Position numbers and translations under genes: made by a program. From Metarhizobium sp017305935 (lineage in GTDB: Bacteria; Pseudomonadota; Alphaproteobacteria; Rhizobiales; Rhizobiaceae), in contig NZ_JARRIR010000004.1 of assembly GCF_029601685.1 (NCBI RefSeq), positions 372,001-436,000 on the forward strand: DNA of 64,000 bases, in the 5' to 3' direction. This document shows positions 41,577-50,681 of this stretch, one piece after another; position 1 is the stretch's first letter; each line of letters begins with the position of its first letter. Under the pieces are notes generated by a model. It was given only the letters and a program-made list of their open reading frames with translations. It was not told the DNA's origin and did no database searches.

Positions 41577-42932
41577 ATGAAAAACCTTCTTTTGACATCC
41601 GTCGCCCTCGGCCTGCTGGCAGGCCAGGCTTTCGCGGACGAAACCGAATTCAAGGCGAAACTCGTCGGCCAGGTGATCATCCCGGCCAATTCCATCATCG
41701 CCGCACCGGCCGATGCGCCCGATTTCCTCAAGCATGCCGGCAAGTTCACCACGCCCGACCGCAAACGCACTGAAGCGCTGGGCACGGTCGAGGGCAAGGA
41801 CGGCGTGCGCGTCACTGACATCAACCTGCCCTTCGACGGCCAGGCGATGCAGGGCTTCTCCGGCATCAAGACCATGGATGACGGCAGCTTCTGGACGCTC
41901 TCCGACAACGGCTTCGGCACGAAGCTGAATTCGCCGGATGCGGCCTTGATGCTGCACAATGTCAAATTCGACTGGGAGAACGGCAAGACCGAGGTCGTCA
42001 AGCACATCTTCCTCTCCGATCCCGACAAGAAGGCTCCCTTCCCGATCGTTCTGGAAGGTGCGGAGAAACGTTATCTCACCGGCGCCGATTTCGACATCGA
42101 ATCGATCCAGCCAGTCGCCGACGGCTTCTGGATCGGCGAGGAATTCGGTCCCTACCTGCTGAAGGTCGACACCGAGGGCCGCCTCACCGACGTGATCCCG
42201 ACGCTGGTCGACGGCAAACCGGTGACCTCGCCGGACAATCCGACGATCACCGTTCCCGGCAACCCGACGCAAAAGCTTCCCGCCTTCAACCTGAAGCGCT
42301 CCGGCGGCTTCGAAGGCCTGGCGATGAGCAAGGACGGCGCGAAACTCTACGGCCTGCTCGAAGGCCCGCTCTACCTCGAAGACGGCTCGACCGAAAAAGC
42401 CGGCGACCGCACCGCCACCCGCATCATCGAGTTCGACGTCGCCTCGAAGGCGTGGACCGGCCGCAGCTGGCTCTATCCGCTCGATCCGCAGGGCGCCGCC
42501 ATCGGCGATTTCAACATGCTGGACGAGACCACCGCGCTGGTCATCGAGCGTGATAACGGCGCCGGCACCGCCGACAAGGCCTGCGCCGACGTCAAGCAGC
42601 CGAAGCCGGATTGCTTCGCCCCGCCAGCCGTGCTCAAGCGCATCTACAAGATCGAGTTCAACGACGCCAATGTCGGCCAGGCCGCCCGCAAGATCGGCTA
42701 TATCGACCTGCTGAAGATCGAGGATCCCGACAATAAAAAGAAGGCGGGCTCGATCGCCGGCATCTACGACATGCCCTTCGTGACGATCGAGAATGTCGAC
42801 CGCGTCGATGCCACGCATATCATCGTCGGCAACGACAACAACCTGCCCTTCTCGGCCGGTCGCGCGCTGGACAAGGCTGACGACAACGAGTTCAGCTTGC
42901 TCGAAGTCGGCGATTTCCTCAACGCGAAGTAA
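41577..42932 (+). CDS. Secreted esterase-like phytase-domain protein
   Basis: Exported protein of 451 residues; signal peptide MKNLLLTSVALGLLAGQAFA. The mature part is an esterase-like phytase domain (PF13449-type, beta-propeller): VTDINLPFDGQAMQGFSGIKTMDDGSFWTLSDNGFGTK, then YLTGADFDIESIQPVADGFWIGEEFGPYLLKVD, LKRSGGFEGLAMSKDGAKLYGLLEGPLY and ATHIIVGNDNNLPFS. Family members hydrolyse or bind organic phosphate in the periplasm or outside; direct phytase activity is unproven for most. The convergent ppx-ppk genes and the Pho-box-like site before ppk give a phosphorus context. The strong hairpin behind it is shared with the ppx end. Confidence 0.88.
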   Translation: MKNLLLTSVALGLLAGQAFADETEFKAKLVGQVIIPANSIIAAPADAPDFLKHAGKFTTPDRKRTEALGTVEGKDGVRVTDINLPFDGQAMQGFSGIKTMDDGSFWTLSDNGFGTKLNSPDAALMLHNVKFDWENGKTEVVKHIFLSDPDKKAPFPIVLEGAEKRYLTGADFDIESIQPVADGFWIGEEFGPYLLKVDTEGRLTDVIPTLVDGKPVTSPDNPTITVPGNPTQKLPAFNLKRSGGFEGLAMSKDGAKLYGLLEGPLYLEDGSTEKAGDRTATRIIEFDVASKAWTGRSWLYPLDPQGAAIGDFNMLDETTALVIERDNGAGTADKACADVKQPKPDCFAPPAVLKRIYKIEFNDANVGQAARKIGYIDLLKIEDPDNKKKAGSIAGIYDMPFVTIENVDRVDATHIIVGNDNNLPFSAGRALDKADDNEFSLLEVGDFLNAK

Positions 42933-42948
42933 AGCCTGGAAACGAAAG

Positions 42949-42978
42949 CGCCCTCTCCTTCGCGGAGAGGGCGTTTTT
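42949..42978 (+). terminator. Rho-independent terminator between the phytase-like gene and ppx
   Basis: CGCCCTCTCC-TTCGC-GGAGAGGGCG, 10-bp stem, then TTTTT on the plus strand; it overlaps the ppx stop codon, so it lies exactly at the convergent junction. Confidence 0.93.
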
Positions 42979-44500
42979 ATTCGAAAACGAAGGTCAGCCG
43001 CTTGCCGGTCAGCTTGGCCAGTTGTTGCAGGCGGCCTTCCAGCCGCTCGCCGGCAAAGTCGTGATAGGGATGCGGCACGACGAATTCGAGATCGAGATCG
43101 GGCTTGTCCGACGTGCGGAAGGCCAGGTTACCGACCACGCCCGGCATCGAGGCCGAGAACAGGTAGACGACGCGCAACAGCCCCCCGAGCAGCTTGGCCC
43201 GGTCAAGGAAATGCGGGGTGGCGATAGTCGCCAGCGGTCCGGTCGCTCCGTCGTCGCGCAGTCCTTCGAAGCGGTAGTAATTGGTCAGCGCGATGTAGGC
43301 GCGGCCGGGATGAGTGATGCCGATGAACGAGGAGTGAGCGATGATGTTCAACGCCTGCAGCCCGCGATAATCGGGATGCGCGCGCCAGCTTATGTCTGCC
43401 AGCAGGCAGGCGGCCTGCCGGTAGCGGCTTTCTTCCTCGGTTTCCTCGATGCCGAAGAACGGCATCATCCGGCCGGTCCATTCAGCCAGTTCGCGCGCGT
43501 GTTCGGGTGAGCGCGCGCGCAGGATCGCCAGTTCGTCCGCGGCCGTCAGCAGCGGATCGTTCGCCTGCTCCTGTGACGACAGCAGCGAATAGAGATAGCC
43601 TTCGCGCACGCCCTGCGCCGAGAAGCAGACACGGGCGGGCCTCATGACTTCCAGCACTTCCTTCATGGCGACCGCACCGAAGGGCAGCAGCGCCCGGCGG
43701 CTCTTGGAAACGGCGGCAAAGGCGGGGTTCTTCGAATCGCGCGACTGGATCACCTCTTCGAGGAAGCGAAGCGCCTCGTCGAGCGGCACCTCGTAGCCCT
43801 GCATCATGTGCAGCGGATATTGGCGCATTTCCATGTGCAGCTTGGCGATGTTGCGCCAGGTGCCGCCGACCGCATAGAAGGTCCGCCCCGCCCCCGCCTT
43901 CAACAACTCGGCAGCGCGGCGCACCTGCTTGCGCGCGAAGACGCGCGCCTTGTCGATGGAATTGCCGGAATATTCGGAAAGACGCAGGCCACCGAGCGGC
44001 AGCGTAACGCCCTTGCCGAAGGCCTTGCCCTCGATATCGATCAGTTCCAGCGAGCCGCCACCGAGATCGCCGGCGATGCCATCGGCGTGGAAAAAGCCGC
44101 TGATGATGCCGAGCGCCGAAAACTTCGCCTCTTCCTCGCCGGTCAGCACGCGCACGGGCTGGCCGAGGATTTCCTCCGCCTGGCAGATGAAATCCGGCCC
44201 GTTCTGCGATTCGCGCGCCGCAGCCGTCGCCAGCACATACATGGTGCGGGCGCGCGCCTGCACGGAAAGCGCTCGGAAACGGTGAAGCGCGGCCAAAGCC
44301 CGCTCGACTGCCTGTTCGTCCATGCGGCCGGTGAGCGCGATGCCCCTGCCGAGGCCGCAAAGCACTTTTTCGTTGAAGAGAATTGCGGGCGACCGCGACA
44401 AGCCTTCGTATACAACCAGACGAATGGAGTTCGATCCGATATCCACGACGGAGACGGGCGCTATGCCAGGCAAACGCCCCTGAGCTTCCGATTCAACCAT
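42977..44500 (-). CDS. ppx: Exopolyphosphatase / Ppx-GppA phosphatase
   Basis: Hydrolyses terminal phosphate from polyphosphate and/or pppGpp; 507 residues. The ASKHA phosphatase core is clear: VSVVDIGSNSIRLVVYEGL (phosphate-binding 1), AGDLGGGSLELIDIEGK (second phosphate loop) and FYAVGGTWRNIAKLH (adenosine-like motif). The C-terminal HD-like helical domain spans about 310-505 (ACLLADISWRAHPDYRGLQAL). It lies 11 bp after ppk and shares its transcript, the common ppk-ppx arrangement balancing synthesis and breakdown of polyphosphate. Confidence 0.94.
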   Translation of the reverse strand: MVESEAQGRLPGIAPVSVVDIGSNSIRLVVYEGLSRSPAILFNEKVLCGLGRGIALTGRMDEQAVERALAALHRFRALSVQARARTMYVLATAAARESQNGPDFICQAEEILGQPVRVLTGEEEAKFSALGIISGFFHADGIAGDLGGGSLELIDIEGKAFGKGVTLPLGGLRLSEYSGNSIDKARVFARKQVRRAAELLKAGAGRTFYAVGGTWRNIAKLHMEMRQYPLHMMQGYEVPLDEALRFLEEVIQSRDSKNPAFAAVSKSRRALLPFGAVAMKEVLEVMRPARVCFSAQGVREGYLYSLLSSQEQANDPLLTAADELAILRARSPEHARELAEWTGRMMPFFGIEETEEESRYRQAACLLADISWRAHPDYRGLQALNIIAHSSFIGITHPGRAYIALTNYYRFEGLRDDGATGPLATIATPHFLDRAKLLGGLLRVVYLFSASMPGVVGNLAFRTSDKPDLDLEFVVPHPYHDFAGERLEGRLQQLAKLTGKRLTFVFE

Positions 44501-44511
44501 GCAATTCCAGT

Positions 44512-46716
44512 TTATCTCTTCTTGCCGGAGACCCAGCCCGCAATCAGCTTGGGCGCGCTGGAGTTCAATGCTTCACCGCGGCCGGAAAGGCTCGGGTTGG
44601 TCATGAAATAGTGCTGCGCATTGAAGGGTTCTTCCCCTTCGCGGACGTCCATGCGCCTGGAGGTTCCATCGGGGAGTATCTCGTAGCTCTGCTGGTTGTC
44701 AATGAGATTGCCCAGCATGATCTGCGAAAGAACCTGCGCGTGCACGGTCGGGTTGGTGAGCGGCACCAGCGTCTCGACGCGGCGGTCGAGGTTGCGCGGC
44801 ATCATGTCGGCCGAGCCGATATAGACGAGCGATTTCTCCGAGGGCAGGCCGTGGCCGTTGCCGAAGCAGAAGATGCGGCTGTGCTCCAGGAAGCGCCCGA
44901 CGATGGATTTGACGCGGATGTTTTCCGAAAGCCCAGGCACCTGCGGGCGCAGGCAGCAGATGCCGCGCACCACCAGGTCGATCTCGACGCCGGCATTGCT
45001 GGCGGCATAGAGCGCATCGATGATCTCGGGATCGACCAGCGAATTCATCTTCATCCAGATCGCCGCCGGCCGGCCGTTGCGGGCATGCTCGGTTTCTTCG
45101 GCGATATGGGTGAGAATGCGGGTGCGCAGCGTATAGGGCGAGACAGCCAGCTTCATGCTGGCTTCCGGCTCGCCATATCCGGTGATGAAGTTGAAGATGT
45201 TCGCCATGTCATGGGCGATCTTCGGGTTGCAGGTGAAGAAGGACAGGTCGGTGTAGATCTTGGCGGTGATCGGGTGATAGTTGCCGGTACCGAGGTGGCA
45301 ATAGGTGCGCAGCTTGCCATCCTCGCGGCGCACGACCATCGACATCTTGGCATGGGTCTTCAGCTCGATGAAGCCGAAGACCACCTGCACGCCGGCGCGC
45401 TCCAGGTCGCGCGCCCAGCGGATATTGGCTTCCTCGTCGAAGCGGGCCTTGAGCTCCACCAGCGCGGTCACCGACTTGCCGGCTTCGGCCGCATCGATCA
45501 GGGCGCGCACGATCGGGCTGTCGTTGGAGGTGCGGTACAGCGTCTGCTTTATCGCCAGAACGTCAGGATCGCGCGCAGCCTGGAGCAGAAACTGGACCAC
45601 CACGTCGAAGGACTCATAAGGGTGGTGGACGACCATGTCCTTTTCGCGGATGGCGGCAAGGCAGTCGCCGGCATGGTCGCGGACGCGTTCGGGAAAGCGG
45701 GCGTTGTAGGGTTGAAATCGCAAGTCTTCACGCGGCGCCTTGGTGATTTCCGAGAGCGTGTTGAGCGCGAGAAGGCCGGGCAGAACGGCGACGCGGTTTT
45801 CCGGCACGCCGAGTTCCTGCACCACGAACTGGCGCAGCGACACCGGCATTTCCGAATCGGTCTCGATGCGGATGACTGAGCCGCGACGGCGCCGCTTCAG
45901 CGCGGTCTCGAAGTAGCGCACCAGATCTTCGGCTTCTTCCTCGACCTCGATATCGCTGTCGCGGATGAGGCGGAAAGTGCCGTAGCCCTTCACCTCATAG
46001 CCGGGGTAAAGGCGGTGGATGAACATGCCGACCACGTCTTCCAGCGTGATGTAGCGGATGACGTTGCCGAGATCGGGCAGACGCACGAAGCGATCGAGTG
46101 CGGTCGGCAGGCGCAGAAGCGCCGTCATCGGCTCGCGATCGTTGCGGCTGACCAGCTGCAAACCCATGGAGAAGCCGAGATTGGGGATGAAGGGGAATGG
46201 ATGCGCCGGATCGATCGACAGCGGCGTCAGCACCGGGAAGATCGACTGCTCGAATTCTGTTGCCAGCCAGGTGCGATCGTCTTCCGACAGCGCCGCCGGG
46301 CGGACGATGAGGATGTCTTCCTTGGCCAGATATTGCTGCAGCACGGCGAGCGAAGCCTGCTGCTCCATCTGCAGATTGTCGATCTCCTTGAGGATATCCT
46401 CCATCTGCTCGGCCGGCGTCTTGCCGTCGGGGGAACGCATGGCGATGCCCTGGCGCACCTGGCCTTCGAGACCGGCGACGCGGACCATGAAGAATTCGTC
46501 GAGATTGGCTGCCGAGATCGACAGGAAGCGGACGCGCTCCAGAAGCGGATGCGCGGTGTTCAGCGTTTCCTCGAGCACACGGCGATTGAACTGAAGCCAG
46601 GAAAACTCACGGTTGATGAAACGCGCCGGGCTGGAGAGGATATCGTTTTCGGGCGCAGTCGGCGGAGAAACCGTTCCCGCAGTCCCGACTTTTGCCGTGG
46701 TGAGCCCGGAATCCAT
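44512..46716 (-). CDS. ppk: Polyphosphate kinase 1
   Basis: Membrane-associated enzyme building polyphosphate from ATP gamma-phosphates, 734 residues from ATG 46716 with AAAGGAAAGG before it. The open frame reaches 46806, but that leader overlaps hdaA's end and the Pho-box-like repeat, so I exclude it. Motifs: SWLQFNRRVLEE and FLSISAANLDEFFMVR (N-domain), HPYESFDVVVQFL, ELKTHAKMSMV (autophosphorylated His, as in E. coli His435) and FLEHSRIFCFGNG (second catalytic His). First gene of the ppk-ppx unit. Confidence 0.96.
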   Translation of the reverse strand: MDSGLTTAKVGTAGTVSPPTAPENDILSSPARFINREFSWLQFNRRVLEETLNTAHPLLERVRFLSISAANLDEFFMVRVAGLEGQVRQGIAMRSPDGKTPAEQMEDILKEIDNLQMEQQASLAVLQQYLAKEDILIVRPAALSEDDRTWLATEFEQSIFPVLTPLSIDPAHPFPFIPNLGFSMGLQLVSRNDREPMTALLRLPTALDRFVRLPDLGNVIRYITLEDVVGMFIHRLYPGYEVKGYGTFRLIRDSDIEVEEEAEDLVRYFETALKRRRRGSVIRIETDSEMPVSLRQFVVQELGVPENRVAVLPGLLALNTLSEITKAPREDLRFQPYNARFPERVRDHAGDCLAAIREKDMVVHHPYESFDVVVQFLLQAARDPDVLAIKQTLYRTSNDSPIVRALIDAAEAGKSVTALVELKARFDEEANIRWARDLERAGVQVVFGFIELKTHAKMSMVVRREDGKLRTYCHLGTGNYHPITAKIYTDLSFFTCNPKIAHDMANIFNFITGYGEPEASMKLAVSPYTLRTRILTHIAEETEHARNGRPAAIWMKMNSLVDPEIIDALYAASNAGVEIDLVVRGICCLRPQVPGLSENIRVKSIVGRFLEHSRIFCFGNGHGLPSEKSLVYIGSADMMPRNLDRRVETLVPLTNPTVHAQVLSQIMLGNLIDNQQSYEILPDGTSRRMDVREGEEPFNAQHYFMTNPSLSGRGEALNSSAPKLIAGWVSGKKR

Positions 46717-46750
46717 AGTCTTCGCCTTTCCTTTAACTTCGCATCCGCCG

Positions 46751-46780
46751 TATAACAGTTTGACGACGGTTCTGTGACAG
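46751..46780 (-). promoter_or_regulatory. Pho-box-like tandem repeat before ppk
   Basis: Read on the minus strand, three direct repeats of 11-bp period: CTGTCAC-AGAA, CCGTCGT-CAAA, CTGTTAT. PhoB binds CTGTCAT-like heptamers spaced by four bases; the first and third repeats are the best matches. The site starts just after the hdaA stop and ends 35 bp upstream of the ppk ATG, where an activator would sit. This suggests phosphate-starvation control of ppk-ppx. Prediction; not a search result. Confidence 0.62.
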
Positions 46781-47491
46781 TCAATCGTTCGTCGCGTCAT
46801 TTCCAAGACTATGAAGCACTTCCGCGGCCAGCGGCCGGGTGATGCGGGTGCCGCGCGCTAGCGCTAGCCGATCGAGGCGCTCAACGATCGTTTGCGCCGC
46901 CTCCATGGAACGCTCCATCCGCTGAACGATATAGGCGACGAGTTTGTCATCTATGTAAAGCTGGCGGTCGGCGAACAGCTTGACGATCACCTGGCTCAGC
47001 AATTCCTCGTCGGGCTCGCCAATCTCCACCGTGGTCGCCGCCTTGAGGCGCGATTTCAGATCGGGCAGCGTCACCGGCCAGGACATCGGCCACAGCCGCG
47101 AGGTCATCAGCAGGTGATGGCCATGCTGACGCACGCTGTTGATGACGTGGAACAGCTCCGTCTCGTCGAAAGCGATGCGGTCGGCGTCCTCGAAAATGAC
47201 AGGGCCTTGCGCCGCCAGGCGCGGCGCCTCCTCCCCCTGCCGCGGCAGGATATCGGCAGCGCCGCTCAACTCCCGCCAGATGCTGGCCAGATGCGATTTT
47301 CCCGAACCGGCCGGACCGGCGAGGATGACGACCGGCGACGGCCAGCGCGGCCAGTCGTCTATCAACGAGACGGCCGCCGCCAAGGGATCGGCGACCAGCA
47401 GATCGTCGCGGCTGCTGGATGTATCATGGGCAAACCGCAAGGGCAGTTGCTCGGCGCCCTTGCGTGTCGGATTGGTCTTCTGCTCAGTCAT
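46781..47491 (-). CDS. hdaA: DnaA regulatory inactivator homologue HdaA
   Basis: AAA+ protein of 236 residues resembling DnaA domain III without its DNA-binding domain; with the beta clamp it stimulates DnaA-ATP hydrolysis after initiation. The N-terminus contains QLPLRF (15-20), a clamp-binding motif. The Walker A GPAGSGKS lies at 59-66 and Walker B-like VIFEDADRI follows. The sensor region includes LLMTSRLWPMSW. The alphaproteobacterial form keeps a full P-loop, unlike some Hda relatives. Start ATG 47491 overlaps the preceding permease stop by 8 bp, so the two are co-transcribed. Confidence 0.9.
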   Translation of the reverse strand: MTEQKTNPTRKGAEQLPLRFAHDTSSSRDDLLVADPLAAAVSLIDDWPRWPSPVVILAGPAGSGKSHLASIWRELSGAADILPRQGEEAPRLAAQGPVIFEDADRIAFDETELFHVINSVRQHGHHLLMTSRLWPMSWPVTLPDLKSRLKAATTVEIGEPDEELLSQVIVKLFADRQLYIDDKLVAYIVQRMERSMEAAQTIVERLDRLALARGTRITRPLAAEVLHSLGNDATND

Positions 47492-48626
47492 TGTCGATTG
47501 CCCGGGGGGAAACCTTTTCGTCCTGCTCGATGAACGGCGCCTCGACGGCGCTGCCGAAATAGAGGTCGCTTTCCAGATAGCGGTTGAGCGCAAAGCGGAC
47601 CAGCACGCCGATGGCGGCCGCCGCCGGCACCGCCACCAGCAGGCCGACGAAGCCGAACAGTGCGCCGAAGGCGAACAGCGCGAACATCAGCCATACCGGA
47701 TGCAGGCCCACACTCTGGCCGACCAGCTTCGGTTGCAGGATATTGCCCTCGATGAACTGGCCGCTGAAGAAGACGGCCAGCACCAGGCCGATCCACACCG
47801 GATCGGCGCCGAACTGCACCAGCGCCACGCCGACCGACAGCACGAGGCCGATCATGGAGCCGACATAGGGGATGAAGCTGATCATGCCGGAGAACAGGCC
47901 GATCAGCAGCCCGAAATTCAGCCCGACCAGCGACAGGCCGGCCGCGTAGTAGATGCCGAGGATGAGGCAGAGCGAGCCCTGGCCACGTATGAAGCCCGCG
48001 ACAGCCTGGTCGATCTCGCGGGCGATCTGGCGCACGCTGCCGACATAATCGCGCGGGATCCAGCGGTCGACCTTGGCGATCATGTGGTCCCAGTCGAGCA
48101 GGATGTAGAAGGCGACGACCGGGGTGACGATCAACAGCGAGATGACGTCGACGATCGCCTTGCCGGAATTCCAGATCTGGCTGAACAGCCCGGTCAGGAA
48201 GGCGACGCCTTCCGACATGATGCCGGAGAAATTGTTCTTGATATTGCCGATCTGGCCCTTCACCCAGCCGGGCAGCATGGAATTCTGGGCATCGACGACG
48301 AAGGCGCGCAGCTTTTCGATATATTCCGGCAGGCGCTGGGCGAAATCGTTGAGCTGGCCGACGAGGACCGGGATGACCACCATCAGCGACAAGGCGATGA
48401 TGACGATGAAACCGATGAGGATGACCAGCGTCGCCATGGTGCGGCTCAGCCCAAGGCGCTCCAGCCTGTCAGCCACCGGATCGAGGAAATAGGCGATCGC
48501 CATGCCGGCCAGGAAAGGCAGCAGGATCGAACTGAACACATACAGAAAGACGATGAACCCGACGAGGAAGGCCAGCCAGAAAAATATCTGACGCTTGAGA
48601 AGGCTGCCGCTGATATGATGTCGCAT
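47484..48626 (-). CDS. AI-2E/PerM family membrane transporter
   Basis: Inner-membrane protein of 380 residues with about eight helices: RQIFFWLAFLVGFIVFLYVFSSILLPFLAGMAIAYFL (first pair), a periplasmic helical insert at about 90-180, and the conserved block GFIRGQGSLCLILGIYYAAGLSLVGLNFGLLIGLFSGMISFIPYVG. PerM members include autoinducer-2 exporters and sodium/proton antiporters; the substrate here is unknown. It precedes hdaA with an 8-bp overlap, a conserved rhizobial arrangement, and diverges from purM. Confidence 0.88.
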   Translation of the reverse strand: MRHHISGSLLKRQIFFWLAFLVGFIVFLYVFSSILLPFLAGMAIAYFLDPVADRLERLGLSRTMATLVILIGFIVIIALSLMVVIPVLVGQLNDFAQRLPEYIEKLRAFVVDAQNSMLPGWVKGQIGNIKNNFSGIMSEGVAFLTGLFSQIWNSGKAIVDVISLLIVTPVVAFYILLDWDHMIAKVDRWIPRDYVGSVRQIAREIDQAVAGFIRGQGSLCLILGIYYAAGLSLVGLNFGLLIGLFSGMISFIPYVGSMIGLVLSVGVALVQFGADPVWIGLVLAVFFSGQFIEGNILQPKLVGQSVGLHPVWLMFALFAFGALFGFVGLLVAVPAAAAIGVLVRFALNRYLESDLYFGSAVEAPFIEQDEKVSPRAIDND

Positions 48627-48860
48627 GGGTTTCTCGCTGCCGGGATCGCTGTTCGCAAGACATCAGATGGGCCCCGCGCGTTGCGATGTCCATAATGGTG
48701 ATGCCGAAAGGCGGTCAAGCCTGCCGGCGAAAGGCGCGCAGGCTTCCGTGAATTTCGGGCATTCACCCACGCAATCCCTTGCATAATGGGGATTGTCATG
48801 CAATTGCGACCAGCGAATGACGATGTGCGACCACAGGATCAAGGGCGAGCGGAGACACCC

Positions 48861-49949
48861 ATGAGCGAAACTGGCATGAGCGAAACGGGCAAGAACGGTC
48901 TGACCTATAGCGATGCCGGCGTCGACATCGATGCCGGCAATCTTCTGGTCGAGAAGATCAAGCCGGCGGTGCGCTCCACACGCCGCCCGGGCGCGGATGG
49001 CGAGATCGGCGGCTTCGGCGGTCTCTTCGACCTGAAGGCCGCCGGCTTTACCGATCCGATCCTGGTCGCCGCAAACGACGGCGTCGGCACCAAGCTGAAG
49101 ATCGCCATCGACGCCGGCAAGCACGACACTGTTGGCATCGACCTCGTCGCCATGTGCGTCAACGATCTCGTCGTGCAGGGCGCCGAGCCCTTGCTGTTCC
49201 TCGATTATTTCGCCACCGGCAAGCTCGATCCCGACCAGGGCGCCGCCATCGTCGGCGGTATCGCCGATGGCTGCCGCCAGGCCGGCTGCGCGCTGATCGG
49301 CGGAGAGACCGCCGAAATGCCCGGCATGTATGCTGGCGGCGATTACGACCTCGCCGGCTTTGCGGTGGGTGCGGCCGAACGCGGCAAGCTGCTGCCCTCC
49401 GGCGACGTTGCCGAAGGCGACGTCATTCTCGGCCTCGCCTCCTCCGGCGTGCATTCGAACGGCTATTCGCTGGTGCGCAAGATCGTCGGCATTTCCGGCC
49501 TCGCCTGGGATGCTCCGGCCCCCTTTGCAGACGGCAAGACGCTCGGCGAAGCGCTGCTGGAGCCGACCCGCATCTATGTGAAGCCGCTGCTCTCCGCCAT
49601 CCGCAAGACCGGCGCGATCAAGGCGCTGGCGCATATCACCGGCGGCGGTTTCCCGGAAAACATTCCGCGCGTGCTGCCCAAGCACCTTGCCGCCGAGATC
49701 GACCTCTCCGCCTTCGCCGTCCCGGCCGTCTTCTCGTGGCTGGCTGAGACCGGCGGCGTGGAAGCGAAGGAAATGCTGCGCACCTTCAATTGCGGCATCG
49801 GCATGATCGCCGTCGTTTCGGCCGGTGACGCGGAAACCGTGCGCGCCGCGCTCGCCGCCGAGGGAGAACAGGTCGTCACACTCGGCCGCATGGTGGCCCG
49901 CGCCGAAGGCGCCGCCGGCACCGTCTATACTGGCACGCTCGCCCTATGA
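48861..49949 (+). CDS. purM: Phosphoribosylformylglycinamidine cyclo-ligase
   Basis: AIR synthetase of purine synthesis (FGAM + ATP to AIR), 362 residues. ATG 48861 is selected because CGGAG precedes it and the family begins GLTYSDAGVDIDAGN. Motifs: PILVAANDGVGTKLKIA (ATP-binding), GIDLVAMCVNDLVVQGAEPLLFLDYFA, GGETAEMPGMY and HITGGGFPENIPRVLP. The next gene, purN, overlaps its stop by four bases. The 234-bp gap to the divergent permease holds both promoters. Confidence 0.96.
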   Translation: MSETGMSETGKNGLTYSDAGVDIDAGNLLVEKIKPAVRSTRRPGADGEIGGFGGLFDLKAAGFTDPILVAANDGVGTKLKIAIDAGKHDTVGIDLVAMCVNDLVVQGAEPLLFLDYFATGKLDPDQGAAIVGGIADGCRQAGCALIGGETAEMPGMYAGGDYDLAGFAVGAAERGKLLPSGDVAEGDVILGLASSGVHSNGYSLVRKIVGISGLAWDAPAPFADGKTLGEALLEPTRIYVKPLLSAIRKTGAIKALAHITGGGFPENIPRVLPKHLAAEIDLSAFAVPAVFSWLAETGGVEAKEMLRTFNCGIGMIAVVSAGDAETVRAALAAEGEQVVTLGRMVARAEGAAGTVYTGTLAL

Positions 49950-50614
49950 CATCTGCCCCGCGCAAACGCGTCGCGGTCTTCATTTCCGGCGGCGGTTCGA
50001 ACATGCTGGCGCTGGCGAAAGCCTGCGAGGCGGCGGATTTTCCGGCCGAAATCGTCGCCGTGCTCTCCGACAAACCGGAAGCCGGCGGGCTTGCCAAGGC
50101 GAAAGCGCTCGGCATTCCGGCGCTCGCCTTCGAGCGCCGCGCCTATGGCTCGAAGGCCGAGCACGAGGCGGCGATCCTCGCCGCCCTTGCCGAGATCAAG
50201 CCGGATATCATCTGTCTTGCCGGCTATATGCGCCTCGTCAGCGCCGATTTCATTCGCCCCTATGAGGGCCGGATGATCAATATCCATCCCTCGCTGCTGC
50301 CGAATTTTCCCGGCCTGCATACCCACCAGCGGGCGCTGGAGGCCGGCCATGCGCAAGCCGGCTGCACCGTGCATTTCGTCACCGAAGGCATGGACGAAGG
50401 CCCGGTCATCGTGCAGATGACGGTGCCGGTCGAGGCCGGCGACACCGCCGAGACGCTCGCCGCACGCGTGCTGACCGTCGAGCACCGGGCCTATCCGCTG
50501 GCGCTGAAGCTGCTCGCCGAGGGCCGGGTTGCCATGGTCGAGGGCCGCACGCGTTTTGCCGACGAGGCCGCCGCACGCGCCGCGAACGGCCGCCTGAGCG
50601 ATCTCAACCAATAA
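49946..50614 (+). CDS. purN: Phosphoribosylglycinamide formyltransferase
   Basis: Transfers formyl from 10-formyl-THF to GAR; 222 residues. The active-site Asn, His and Asp are visible in the segments MINIHPSLLPNFPGLHTH and VTEGMDEGPVIVQ, with the phosphate loop ISGGGSNMLAL. The ATGA overlap with purM indicates coupled translation; purMN functions in the third and fifth steps of inosine monophosphate synthesis. Confidence 0.96.
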   Translation: MTSAPRKRVAVFISGGGSNMLALAKACEAADFPAEIVAVLSDKPEAGGLAKAKALGIPALAFERRAYGSKAEHEAAILAALAEIKPDIICLAGYMRLVSADFIRPYEGRMINIHPSLLPNFPGLHTHQRALEAGHAQAGCTVHFVTEGMDEGPVIVQMTVPVEAGDTAETLAARVLTVEHRAYPLALKLLAEGRVAMVEGRTRFADEAAARAANGRLSDLNQ

Positions 50615-50681
50615 TTTACCAAACTTCGCGATTGTGAAGATCGGCCCTTGACGGCCGCTCGCAAACATCCGGAGTTCGTCC

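Noticed and set aside
46717..46806. Upstream extension of ppk to position 46806
   Set aside because: Would place the Pho-box-like repeat in coding sequence and overlap the end of hdaA; the ATG at 46716 has a good ribosome-binding site.
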